Below, piece after piece: positions 11,301 to 21,279 of a DNA stretch of 64,000 nt (positions are counted from its first letter, which is position 1; the number at the start of each line of letters is the position of its first letter). Where the stretch lies: the NCBI GenBank assembly GCA_000727475.1, contig KL647295.1, positions 546,839-610,838 on the forward strand, read 5' to 3'. The stretch comes from Sarcocystis neurona (lineage: Eukaryota; Apicomplexa; Conoidasida; Eucoccidiorida; Sarcocystidae). The position numbers and the translations under genes are program-made. The notes under the pieces are model-generated. The model saw only the letters and a program-made list of their open reading frames with translations. It was not told the DNA's origin and searched no databases.

Positions 11301-14300
11301 CTGCTGTCGAAAGTGTTGCTGCTGCTCTCTGCAGGCGCCGCTGCTGCTGCGTCGGTCTCGTCTGGAGGCGCAGCAGCAGCAGCAGCGCCGTCGGTGTACC
11401 TGTTGCATGCACGACGACTTTTACTGTCGCTGCTAACGTCGGAAGTGCCGCAGCTGCCATTGGCTTCTCCTGGCTCTTTTCCATCTCCCGTACGCCCATC
11501 TCCTTCGCTCTTCAGAGAGTGTTTGGCATTTTCTGTGGCTTCTTCTTCAGAGGGAGAAGTAACAGCCTGCGGCCCTTCGTCCTTCTCACGCCGACTCAAA
11601 CGGTCGTCCTCTGCCTGTTCTCGCTCCTGCCGCAACGTCGCCTGCTCCTGCTGCTTCTTTGCGTCCTCGACGGCCTCCTCCCTGCAGCTGCTAAGGCCGT
11701 CCTGCTGCTGCGGCTCTCCCTCTGGTTCTTCGCGCTGCTGGACGTATCGCATACCCCCTGCCCAAACCCGTCGCCGCTTCCTTAACGCTGCAGCCCCTCC
11801 CCCACGACTCGCTGCTGCTGCTGCATGTCCTCTGCTGCTTCCGCGCTTCGCTGGCCTTCCCACAGGCCTGCCACCTGCCGCTGCTTCTCCTGCTCTGTCC
11901 ACTCGGAAGCCAGCGGCTTCCTGTCGTCTCTCTGCGGCTGCTGCCCTTCCTATTCCTGCGCCCCTTGCTGCTCCTCTTCTTCCTCCAGCGCCGGCACCTG
12001 CGCGTCCTCCTCTTCGTCCCGCTGCTGCTCCCCTCCTTCCTGTTGTCCCTGCCGACGGTCTGCACGCCGCGACGCCAGCTGCTAGCCTTCTCGCTGCTGC
12101 TGCTGCAAATCCTCTGCCTCCCCCTGCTGCTCCTGTCCGACCTGCTGCTCCTGTTAAGCCTCCTCTCCTTCCTCTTCCGCCAGCCCCAAATCCTCCTGCC
12201 CCTCCTCCGCCCTTCCCTGTGGCTGCTGCTCCCGCGGCGCCACACCCACGAGCGGCGCCTCCGCTCCTCCGCCGCGCCGCTGCTGCAGCCTTTTCTCGCT
12301 GCTGCAGCAGCTGCTGCTGCAGCAAACGCTGCTGCTGCTGCGCCAACTGGGCGCCTTGTTCCTCCTGCTGCTCCCGGTGCATGCGGAGCAGCGTCTTCCT
12401 CTCCAGCAGGGAGCACTTCCACGAGTACACCAAACGAGCGACCAGCAGTCTATCTGCGCACCGCAGCAGCAACACTTCCCCGTCGTCTCGCACACTCACT
12501 TCCCTTGCTGCTGCTGCCGGCGGACCTATCATCGTCCTTCCTGCTATCGCCGCTGTTGCTGCTCGCCGTTCTGCTATCCGCAGCTGTTGCAGCAACCACG
12601 CAAAAGTACTTTCCTTCCTCAGCACTCCGCTGCAGCAATACCTTTCTCGACTGCTGCTGCCACTTCTCCACCAGCGCTCTCTGCCGCTGCTCCTGGCGCT
12701 GCTGCCGTTGCCGCTGCTCCAGCCCACTTCTCCCCAGTCTTCTCCACCACTGCAGCTGCTGCTTCTTCTCCTGTCCTCCTCGTCTTCTCTCTCCTTACTC
12801 CTGCTGCGGCCGTCCTCTCTCCTCCCGCTGCTGCTACAGCCGCTGGAATTCCCCCAGCAGGAGACTCGACGGCCGCTCGAACCGGCGCCGCACCACCCGC
12901 CTTCACATGTAAATCGCCAGCTGCTCCTGCAGCAGGAGCCGCCGCAACAGGGAAAGCAGCTGCAGCAGCAGCTTTCAGAATGCTGCTGGCAAAACTGCGG
13001 TCGGTCCTGCCGCTGCAGCTCCTGCATGCGTCTTCGCAGAGCCACTTGCTGTCCGCGGCGCCGCCAATCAATCAGCCACACATATCCGTCAGGGCATGCA
13101 ACACATACAAGCTCTCGAAGCGATCCATGTGGCTGCTGCTCCTCCTGCTTCTCCTCTTCTCCCTCTTTCTCCGCTTCCTCCTCTTCCTTGTCAAAGTCCC
13201 TCTCCTGCTCCTCCGTCTCTTCTTTTTCTTCGTGCTGAGGCTTCTTCGTACCGCAGACGAACTGCTGCTGCGGCTCCGCACGCCGTCGCTGTAGGTGGTG
13301 TTGCTGCAGCAGCCACGCCTGTCGGACTGCTGACGCGGAACGTACTGGCCGTAATAACGAAGCGTCCAGCCTCTGCCCTGCTTCCCACCATGTCTCGCCC
13401 GTCGAAGTGGCTGCTGCTTCTTCCTGCTCGCTTTCCAAATGCTGCTGCTGCTGCTGTGTCCTCTGCTCCTCCACAGATCCCCCAAGGTGCCCTTGCGCCT
13501 CCTTTTCTTCGGCAAACTTCAGCTGCTGCTGTGCGAGCTGCGGTGTCTCTTTCTTCCTCAATTGTGGCTCCTGCTCCTGCTGCTGTTGCTGCTGCTGCTG
13601 TTGCACTTGGTGCTGTCTCTCGCTCTCCCTCGAAGTGTACCCCCCGTTGCAAGGCGTGGTGTCGCCGTTTCTGCTGCTGCTGCTGCCGGTGATAACCGCA
13701 GCGCTTTTGGAAGCGGTGCTCCTGTTGCAGCTGCTCGACGGACTGTCGTTGCTGCCGTCACTCCTACTCCTGTCGAGGCTCCTGTTATTGTTCTCGCTTC
13801 CCCTGCAATCGACGTTGATAGTGCTGCTGCAGCTGGTATGGAAACGAGTGGTACCGCACGGGGAGATGGCAGCGTCTCCTGCTGATGCAGCAGGGCTTGC
13901 TGCAGGCAGCTGCACCCAGAAGGTGCAAAAAGGGAAGACGTACTCGCTTCGGGAAGAAATGTAGATCTGCTGCTGCCGGTGCTGCTGCGTCATACTGCCG
14001 CTACTACCGCAGCAGCTCGGATGGCTGCTGCTGCTGCTACTGCTGAGGGAGTCACTGTCCCCGGCCACACACCGCCTCTGCGCTGCCTCTGCTGCAGGCA
14101 GCAGCGTGTAGCTGCTTCTCCACGAAACTGTGGCGGAGCAGCAGGGGAACGGAGAAGGCAGCAGCTGCAACGGGAAGCTCTGAACCAGCTCGAGCGCCAT
14201 ACGCAAACTTCGGCACGAAGAAACAGCAGCCGCAGCCCCTTCGCCCTGCACAGCAGAAGGGTAGTGCAGCTCTTCTTCTCTTGCTACATTCAGCTGCTGC

Positions 14301-17300
14301 TGCTCTCTGTCCAGCTCTTCTATCTGGAGAGCAGACCGTCCTCTGTCCTGCTGCAGCCGACCTGCGTTATTGCTGCACCGGAGCCATGCGGAGGAACTAT
14401 CGTCAACAGTCCTGCTGCTGCTGTCACCGCTGCTGTTGCTGTCGCGACTGCTTCTGATGTTCCTGGCGCTGCTGTTTCTGCTGCTTCTGCCGCCGCTCCT
14501 CGTGCGCCTGCCGCTAGTGCAAGCAGTGTACGCAGCAGCAGCGGCACTGTTACCCCCATCAAAAGCAGCAGCTCGAGAACCACTCTCCCCACGCCCAGCA
14601 CCTGCTGCAGGAGAACTGGTCACTGCTGCTGCCGTGGAAGCCTCTTTACTACAGCAGTACGAAGTAGCAGATGCAGCAGCAGGGGTCTGCCTCTGCCTCC
14701 CGTTCCTGCATGCGCACTGTCCTGGGGGGTGCTGCTGTCCCTGTAGCTGCTGCTGTTGCCGCAGCCCGTGGTGCTGCTGAGGAAAGCGAAGAGAAGCTGC
14801 AGCGATGAGAGGGGGGACTAAGGCGCTTGCAATTCGCTGTTGCTGCTGCTTCAGAAACTGCAGCAGCAAGCGGGTGGGGCGTAAATCGAACTGCAGCACC
14901 AAGGGAGCGGTATAGCAAGACTCTGCTGCGATGGCGCACGTCAGCAGCAGCACAAGTTTTCCTGGTCTACCTGCAGCTGCCAGCTGCCTCTGCGCCGCTT
15001 CTCCTTGTACCGACCGGCAGCAGCAGCAGCATCTCCCTGTGCACGTCTTCTCATTTTTGACCGGTGCAACAACGACCCTGCCGCGGGCGCCTCTGCCAAC
15101 GCCAGTCGGAGCAACAGCAGCAGCAGGCGCAGCAGCTACAACAGGAGAAGAAGCAGCGGCTACAGGAGAACCAGGAAAAGGAGAAACGGCCGCTGCAACA
15201 TGCTCAGCAGGAGCAGCAGCGAGTGCTGGGGCTGCAGCAGGAGCCGCAGCAGCAGCCCATGTGCAGTCACGTACAGCACAGGCAGCAGCGACTCGACTGC
15301 ACTGCCTAGCATTCTCTACACCAGCTGCAGCAGAACTTCGCCGAGTGCACGCTCGTCTGTGGGGAAGGCAGCTGGGACTCGACTCTGTTGCAGCCAACTC
15401 CAAAGAAGTGCAACAACAGCCATGTGGGCTGCTGCTGTCAGCGTGTTGCTGGCTGCAGCAGATTTCTCCTTCTGCTGCGGCAGCAGGCACCGACGCTGCA
15501 GACTGCCTCTGGCAGCAGCGTCTCTGGTCCCCAGTTGCTACCGCTGTTGCTGCTGCAGCGGACGCAGCACTGCCAGCAGCAGCAGGGCACTCGGCAGCAA
15601 CGGCGAGGGCAGCAGCTGCAGAAGCCAGGCGCCATGCATCACTGCTGCGGTGTGCGCCAAGCAGCACCAAAGGCGGGTAGCGCACTTCCAGCGGATGTAT
15701 GCCTTTCAATATAATGCTGTTTTCTCCCGTTGCTGCTGCTCCTCCTCCTCCTGCTGGGCCTCCACCTGCTGCTGCGGCGCGCCCTCTTCTCCGAGGTCCG
15801 CAAGGGGGAGAAGCAGAGGCGTACTTGTTGCTGTACGACGCTGCTGCTGAACGGTTTCTTGCAGCAGAAGACGCAGAGGATGACAAAGGAAGAGAAACGT
15901 CTTCCGAGTCCGGGGCTGGGCCTGTCGGAGGAGACGGTGAAGAAACGGCTGCTGCTGCTGCTGGTGGCCCGTTCGAAAAGGAATTGATCAGCTGCAGACT
16001 CCTGCTGCTGCTCCTGCTGCTGCGGCTCGTGCTTCCGCCGTTGCAGTCTTGAATACTGCTCACAGAAGACCGACAAAACGCTTCAGCCGCCTGCTGTCTG
16101 GCTGCACAGGCCCACGCTTCCACCTCACTCTCCCGCTGCTCCTCCTCCTGCTGCTGCTCTGCGGCCTGCTGTTCACGCTCTCCAGGCTGCTGCTGCTGCT
16201 CTCCAGACTGCTTTTCCTGCCTCGTCTTCTCTTCGTCGTGCTCTTGCTGCTGCTGCTGTTGCTGCTGCTCTCCACCCTGCTGCAGCTGTCGACGCTGCCG
16301 TTCTTTCTGTTGCTGTTCTGCGCAGCGCTGCCGTTGCTGCGGCTGCTCGTTGATCTGCTGCTGTGCTGCGAGGGGGCCGGAGGCGAGCAGGAAGGGCAGC
16401 TTCTGAAGAGCTTGGCGGTAGGCAGGCTGGAGTGCGATGTGCGCCAGCAATATAGGTTGCGGCTGCTGCAGAAGGAAATACAGAAAGACGTGACCACACG
16501 CCGTCGCTACCAGCAGCAGGCGATCTTCGTCGAAAAACGTCATAAAGCGTATAGGTGCGTAAGGCGCAACAACCCCCGCAAGCATATCAGGGCCAGCGCC
16601 GCCGCTGCTGCTGCTGCAGCTGTTGCTGGTATTGCTGCTGTTACTGCTGCTGCTGCTGTTGCTGCTGCTGCTGTTGCTGCTGCTGCTGTTGCTGCTGCTG
16701 CTGTTGCTGCTGCTGCTGTTGTTGCTACTGCTGTTGTTGCTACTGCCGTTGTTGCTACTGCCGTTGTTGCTACTGCCGTTGTTGCTACTGCCGTTGTTGC
16801 TGCTGTTGCTGCTCCTGTTGGTATTGCTGCTGCCGCTGTTGTTGCCGCCGGGGCGGATGAAGTTTGAGTCACGTGCTGCAGCCGCAGAATGATCCTCTGC
16901 AGGCGTGGCAGAAGCGGCAGGAGGAGCTGCAGAGCCCGTCTTGTACGTCGCAGCAGCAGGAGGAATGTCGGGTACGTCCGAGGACGCAGGCGAGGCAGCA
17001 GCAACAGCAGCTGGACGACAAGGAGGAGGGCTAGCGACCTCTTGCTGCGCTGAGGAAGCAGAAGAAGAGGAAGAAACAGAAAGAACATCCGTTGCTGCTG
17101 GAGGAGACGAAGAGGGCGATGAAGCAGCAGGGAAAGGCAGAGGCAACGACACCTGTAGCGTCTTTGTGGCGACGTGATAGATGTGGAGGTGGTCAGCAGC
17201 AACAGCTGCTAACGTATCGCCGGCGGCGTTGACGCAGAAGCACTGGAAGCCTCCATGTAGCTGCGGCGTTGACGCAGAGACAGTCTCCTTCCTCAGCCGT

Positions 17301-18284
17301 GCACTTCCCACCATTCCTCCGATACCCCACAGACCCCCCCCCTGCCCCCCCTTGCTGCTGCTGTTGCTGCTCCATCTCCTGCTCTTCCTCGTCCTCCTCC
17401 CCTTGCAGCTGCTGCTTCTTCTCGTCCTCTTCGTGTGGCTCCTCCGCTGGTTCTTGTCGCTCTCCCTCTGTCTGCTGTTGTTGCTGCTGCCCGTCCTCCT
17501 GGATGGAGCGTCTCCGCTGGGAGGACGCCAGCTGCTGCTGTTGCTGCTCCTCCTCCTTCTCCTCCGGAGGAAAGCCTTCTCGCTTGGTGCCGGGATGCAA
17601 GCCTGCCGTGGGGCCCCCTGCTGCGCGCTGCACCTGCGCTGGTGTTCTTTCGCCTTCTGAAGCATCCCCGTTGCAGCCGTTACTGGCAACACCGCTGCTG
17701 CTGCTGCTGTGTGGGGTCTGTCCGATGCTGCTGTTGCTGCCGCTGGGCGCTGTCGCACTGTGAGGCCCCGGCGGCGAATTCTCGACTTGCGCTTGCTGCG
17801 GGCTGCTCTGCGTGCGTTTTGCTGTTGAGGGCTGCTGCTGCTGCAGGCGCCTGAGCCGACAACGAGCAGCGACTCTCCGCAGCAGCCCTGCCGCATAGCG
17901 GAGTCGTTGCTGCTGCTTCCGCCGCCACCAGCAGTCCTGCAACATGAACGGATGCAGGAGGCGGAACGAACGTGACAGATGATAGTAAAGCGGGGTAACG
18001 CCCTGCTCTCCTCCTCCTCCTCCGCATGTTGCTGCTGCTGCTGCAACTCCTCCTCCTGACGCAGTTTTGGCTGCGGCGGTGCCTTCTGCTGCTGCTGCGG
18101 CTCGGAAGCAGTCCGTCCTGCGCAGCAGCAGCTCCAGGGCCGAAACAGGAGGCAGCAGCTTGAACTGCGGCGTATCAGGAGGACGCGGAATGTCTCCCGG
18201 AGGCAGCGGGGAGGCAAAACGCATGCACCACGCTGGCCCGTAGGACGAGCGCGGGCCGCTGCTGCTGCTGTTCTCGTTATCCAT
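8337..18284 (-). CDS. RBBP5/Swd1-like WD40 protein (COMPASS subunit), hugely expanded
   Basis: Probable nuclear WD40 subunit of an H3K4 methyltransferase complex. Model: exon 1 is 18284-17331 (MDNENSSSSG start; A at -3 and G at +4), a 70-bp intron, then exon 2 is 17260-8337. With the N gap collapsed this gives about 3131 aa. Ordered landmarks, separated by long Ala/Gln/Ser runs: a first WD strand set near 17255-17160 (GDTLAAVAADHLHIYHVATK); RLLLVATACGHVFLYFLL near 16500; LVCVACPDGYVWLIDW near 13100; GEVLLLRCADRLLVARLVY near 12450, resembling the RBBP5 strand containing TADRIIRVYDG; FAAVAVERSGLAALYIL near 9900; and near 8850-8725 an ETWW then PDFQRLYRN then EDEEQFD signature like the conserved RBBP5 segment after the propeller (W, PDF, L, N, EE, FD). 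Orthologues are usually about 500-600 aa, so most of this length is insertion. An upstream in-frame Met at 18737 is possible but would add only repeats. Other WD40 proteins remain possible. Confidence 0.65.
10819..10868. repeat. 50-base sequence identical to 11301-11350 (left flank of gap)
   Basis: Every base matches 11301-11350, beginning ctgctgtcgaaagtg and ending gccgctgctgctgc. On the minus strand both copies read as the same Ala-Pro-Ala-Glu-Ser peptide (PAESSSNTFDS), but in different frames. Confidence 0.95.
10869..11300. other. Assembly gap (432 N)
   Basis: A run of 432 undetermined bases inside the RBBP5-like gene. It is bracketed by two identical 50-base sequences, which points to two contig ends that overlap rather than to real missing sequence. 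Confidence 0.98.
11301..11350. repeat. 50-base sequence identical to 10819-10868 (right flank of gap)
   Basis: Second copy of the gap-flanking 50-mer. Removing one copy plus the gap removes 482 bases, which shifts the frame by two and joins the upstream and downstream halves of the minus-strand gene. Confidence 0.95.
16640..16830 (-). repeat. Ser/Asn-coding triplet minisatellite within the RBBP5-like gene
   Basis: On the plus strand this is a run of CTG/TTG/CCG triplets with a 15-base periodicity. In the gene's minus-strand frame it encodes repeating Ser-Asn units (NNGSS then NSSSS). It lies between two predicted WD strand sets and is probably an unstructured loop. Confidence 0.8.
17261..17330 (-). 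other. Predicted 70-bp intron of the RBBP5-like gene
   Basis: On the minus strand the donor is GTGGGG at 17330 and the acceptor CCGCAG ends at 17261. Splicing joins the frame starting at 18284 (318 whole codons) to the frame carrying the first WD strands, in phase 0. The donor is weak, and alternative phase-0 acceptors exist a few bases downstream. This is inference from frame continuity. Confidence 0.4.
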
Positions 18285-18737
18285 GTTGCCGCAGTTTGCG
18301 GGACAAGCGTTGCTGCTGCAGGTGCTACATCTGCTGCTGCTGTTCCCACGCCCGCTGCTGTTACACGTGCTGCTACCTCTGCTGCTGCTGCTACATCTGC
18401 TGCTGCTGCGACATCTGCTGCTGCTGCTGCACTCGCCGGTTCTACGGATGCTACCTACACTTGCTGCTAATACTGATGCAACCGATGCTGCTGCTGCTGT
18501 TGCTGCTGTTGCCCCACTTGCTGCTGCTGCTGTTACTGATTCTACACTTGCTGCTGCTGCTGCTATTGACGCGACAGTAGAGACGTCAGCAGCTGCTCGG
18601 TTGTCCTCCTGTAACGCCTGCGCTTCCTCGTCTCCACGAGCACGTGGTTGCCGCAGTTTCTGCCCGCTGCTTGGTGGTCTGGTGTTGCAGCGGTGTATAG
18701 CTGGTCCACGTGGAAGTACGGGAGTGAAGCTGCACAC

Positions 18738-18972
18738 GGCGGCTGCAGCAGCAGCAGATTCCGAAGCAGCCGCAGACTACGAAGCAGCAGCAAACTCAGG
18801 AGCAGCCGCAGACTGAAGAGCAGCACCGGACACAGGAGTAGCACCAGCCTGAGGAGCAGCGGCACACACAGGAGCAGCAGCGGACAGAGGAGCACCAGCG
18901 GACAGAGGAGCAGCAGCGGACACAGGAGTAGCAGCAGACACAGGAGCAGCAGCAGACACAGGAGGAGCAGTC
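18738..18972. repeat. 18-base minisatellite (AGCAGCAGCGGACACAGG type)
   Basis: About a dozen degenerate 18-base units. The plus strand reads as Arg-Ser-Ser-Ser-Gly-His hexapeptides and the minus strand as Ala-Pro-Val-Ser-Ala-Ala hexapeptides, both without stops in one frame. Confidence 0.8.
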
Positions 18973-19267
18973 AGAATGTGAGAGCTCCGACCGCGAAGAA
19001 GGCTCTGTTGCTCGGAGCGGCTCAAGCAGACGCGCGGGGGCGATTCACAAACGTGGAACTGCAGCAGGACCCCGCAGCTGCGTGCTCGAAGAGGCAGCGA
19101 ATGCGGAAGAACGTGGTGGCGATGAGACCAATGGCAGCAGCAGAAGCATCGCAAGCAGACAGACAGTCGAGCAGCAGCATTTCTAACGCGCTCCTGCAAT
19201 ACAGCAGCTGTAGTCGCTACCTCGGGAGGGGGCGGCTGAACAACAAGCGCAGCGGCAGGTCGACCGC

Positions 19268-19345
19268 GGAGCAGCAGCAGTGGCACAGCGTGAGCAGCAG
19301 CAGTGGCACAGCGTGAGCAGCAGCAGCAGCGGCACGGCGTGAGCA
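19268..19345. repeat. Short tandem repeat (GAGCAGCAGCAGTGGCACAGCGT type)
   Basis: About three units of 23-27 bases, in tandem in the CAG-rich region. Confidence 0.75.
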
Positions 19346-20381
19346 GCACCAGCAGGAGTGGGTCCGTACACACGAGAGCACCAGCTGCCGCAGAGAGAAC
19401 GTATGAGCAGCAGATCTTACTAACAGCAGCAGGAGGACACACACGAAGACGCAGTAACAGAAGCAGCAACAGCATGCATCCGCGCGCTGCAGGAGAGTCT
19501 GCAGACGCCGCTTTTTCCCGCTGCTGCAGCGCGCCGCGGCGTCTTCCGGCAGCAGCAGCAGCAGCTGTGGCAGGTGTTGTGACAGAGGGGTGGGACGCAG
19601 CAGCTCAGCAGCCCCGTGCAGCACTGCCGGCAGCCTGATGCAAGATCGCAGGGAAGAAAAGAGAAAAACTGTGGACAGCAGGGCTCTTTTCTGTACAGGG
19701 GAGGTCTCTGCGAGAGAGAGAAGCGCAGGAGCCGCTGCAGGGAGGTGGACGACAGTCACACCGCGGCGGCGGCTGCTGTAGGCGGCCGCCTGCGCCCGCA
19801 CTGTCTGACGCTGCCGCTGTGTGGCCAGGTCGTTGGAAAAGAGATGCTGCCGAGCAGAAGAGGGGGAAATCTGGCAGATCTGCAGCAGACGGTGGACAGC
19901 AGCTGGAGGGGAAGAAGACGCGGCAGCGGTAGGAGATGCAGCTGTGCAGGAAACGTGTGGGCCGGCGGTGCAGCAACAAGCAGCATTCCAAAAGGAGGGG
20001 AGGAAGGCCGTAGCAGCTGCAGCAGCTGTGTAGCCGCAGCAGCTGCTGCAGCTTTGCATGTGTATCAGTTTAAAAAGTGGACGGAACAGAGAAGACAAGG
20101 CGAGCTGCTGCTGCAGCTGCTCTGTGCCCCGCCGAAGGACTACTGCTGCTGTTGCGCCCCCAGCCCCTCGCGTGTGACGCTGCTGGCGCGGCAGTGTGCA
20201 GGCAGCATCATCGACAGCTGCTGCAGCACATGGCTCTTGAGTTTCGCGCTCTTCCTCTGCATGCATAAACTTCACGTTGAAACTCCCCTCCCGTCCCTCC
20301 GCTTCCACGTGTTCTTCTTTCTTTCGGGCGGACGCTTTGACTGGCTCTCAGTCCCACGTAGCAATCCTCCTGACACGACCC

Positions 20382-20783
20382 TTACGGCTGCTCCCGCCCT
20401 GCCGCAGCCAGCCAGCTGCAGCCCTCTGGACCGCACCCGACTTCTTCTCTGCCGCTGCCTCTGCTGCTGCCCGTGTACTGATGATGCATGCAACACACAT
20501 GGGCTTGCACTGCGTACGGGGCGGTGCTGCTACGTCCGAGTGCTAGCGCTATGTGTCCCCTGCCATACTGCAGCCTCGTCTGCGGCTCGGGTGCTGATCT
20601 TTCTTCTGCAGTTGCTGCTGTTGCTGCTACGAGTGCGACCGGCGCCGCCGCTTTTGCTCCTGTGCCTTCTGCGGCCGTCTCGTTATTAGTGGTGTGGCTA
20701 CGACTACTGCTACTGCTGCAGCACCCCGTCGAGAATCCGCGCTTGTGTTGGTAACGCTGCGACGTTGCTTGTTCTGCGGTCAT
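20382..20783 (-). CDS. Hypothetical coding segment, Ala/Ser-rich (133 aa)
   Basis: Minus-strand frame with an ATG at 20783 (MTAEQATSQRYQHKRGF) and a Ser run followed by Ala/Thr-rich sequence, ending at a stop at 20382. Composition fits the coding style of the neighbouring repeat-rich genes, and CAG triplets are on the minus strand. No domain was recognised. It may be one exon of a larger gene with 20887-21279, or a chance frame. Confidence 0.3.
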   Translation of the reverse strand: MTAEQATSQRYQHKRGFSTGCCSSSSSRSHTTNNETAAEGTGAKAAAPVALVAATAATAEERSAPEPQTRLQYGRGHIALALGRSSTAPYAVQAHVCCMHHQYTGSSRGSGREEVGCGPEGCSWLAAAGREQP

Positions 20784-20851
20784 CGCCGCGGCTGCTGATG
20801 GTGCTGCGCTGCCGCCATCTTCGCAGTCTTTGCTGTACGTGTGAGAAGACT

Positions 20852-20876
20852 ACACACACACACACACACACACACA
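20852..20876. repeat. (AC)12 microsatellite
   Basis: Uninterrupted AC dinucleotides between two possible minus-strand coding segments. On the minus strand this is a GT run. Confidence 0.95.
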
Positions 20877-20886
20877 AAAGGCAGCC

Positions 20887-21279
20887 CTATGCAGCCCTGG
20901 AGGCAGGAGTAGATTCGCTGTGATGCTGCTGCTGTTGCCGATGCTGTTCTGCAACAAGCTCTCTGCTGCTGGGGTCGCTTATTCTGCTGTCGCTGTCCGA
21001 ATTACTATTGCTGTTGCAATCGCCTTGCCTCAGTTTCGTGTCGTTGCCTTTGCTTTCGCAGCTGCGGTTGCCGCCTTGCCTCTCTTGGTCTGCTGCTGCT
21101 CTAATTGGTACTCCACTTGCGACTGCAGTGCCTACTGCTTTGCTGCTGTTGCCGTTCGTCCTGTTCTGCGTCGGCTCCAGGTGTGCGCCACTTGACTGCA
21201 GTTGCTGGTACACGTGGACTACCGGTACTGCTGCTGCTCGTGCTGATCCTACTGTTGATCCCGCAGCTGCTTCCAGCAT
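20887..21279 (-). CDS. Hypothetical coding segment, Asn/Ser/Gln-rich (130 aa)
   Basis: Minus-strand frame from an ATG at 21279 (MLEAAAGSTVGSARAAAVPV) to a stop at 20887. It contains an alternating Ser-Asn-Ser-Asp run and a Gln/His run (EQHRQQQQHHSE). It lacks the long poly-Leu/Cys of the opposite strand, so this strand is more likely coding. No known family. Confidence 0.35.
   Translation of the reverse strand: MLEAAAGSTVGSARAAAVPVVHVYQQLQSSGAHLEPTQNRTNGNSSKAVGTAVASGVPIRAAADQERQGGNRSCESKGNDTKLRQGDCNSNSNSDSDSRISDPSSRELVAEQHRQQQQHHSESTPASRAA

Larger units (their letters stand above)
18285..20381. other. CAG-repeat-rich region with unresolved coding
   Basis: 18290-18600 continues the CTG-on-plus pattern. 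From about 18740 the orientation flips to CAG on the plus strand, suggesting a divergent plus-strand gene, but no ATG-led product can be defended. Plus-strand fragments that look less biased include LTLPLCGQVVGKEMLPSRRG (about 19805-19865) and HHRQLLQHMALEFRALP (about 20210-20260). A minus-strand frame (20308 to 19217) is also open. Any gene here is probably multi-exon. Confidence 0.4.

Noticed and set aside
9353..13238. Long plus-strand open frames opposite the RBBP5-like gene
   Set aside because: They consist of poly-Leu/Cys/Ala/Ser from CTG triplets, have no domain content, and mirror the minus-strand gene that carries WD landmarks.
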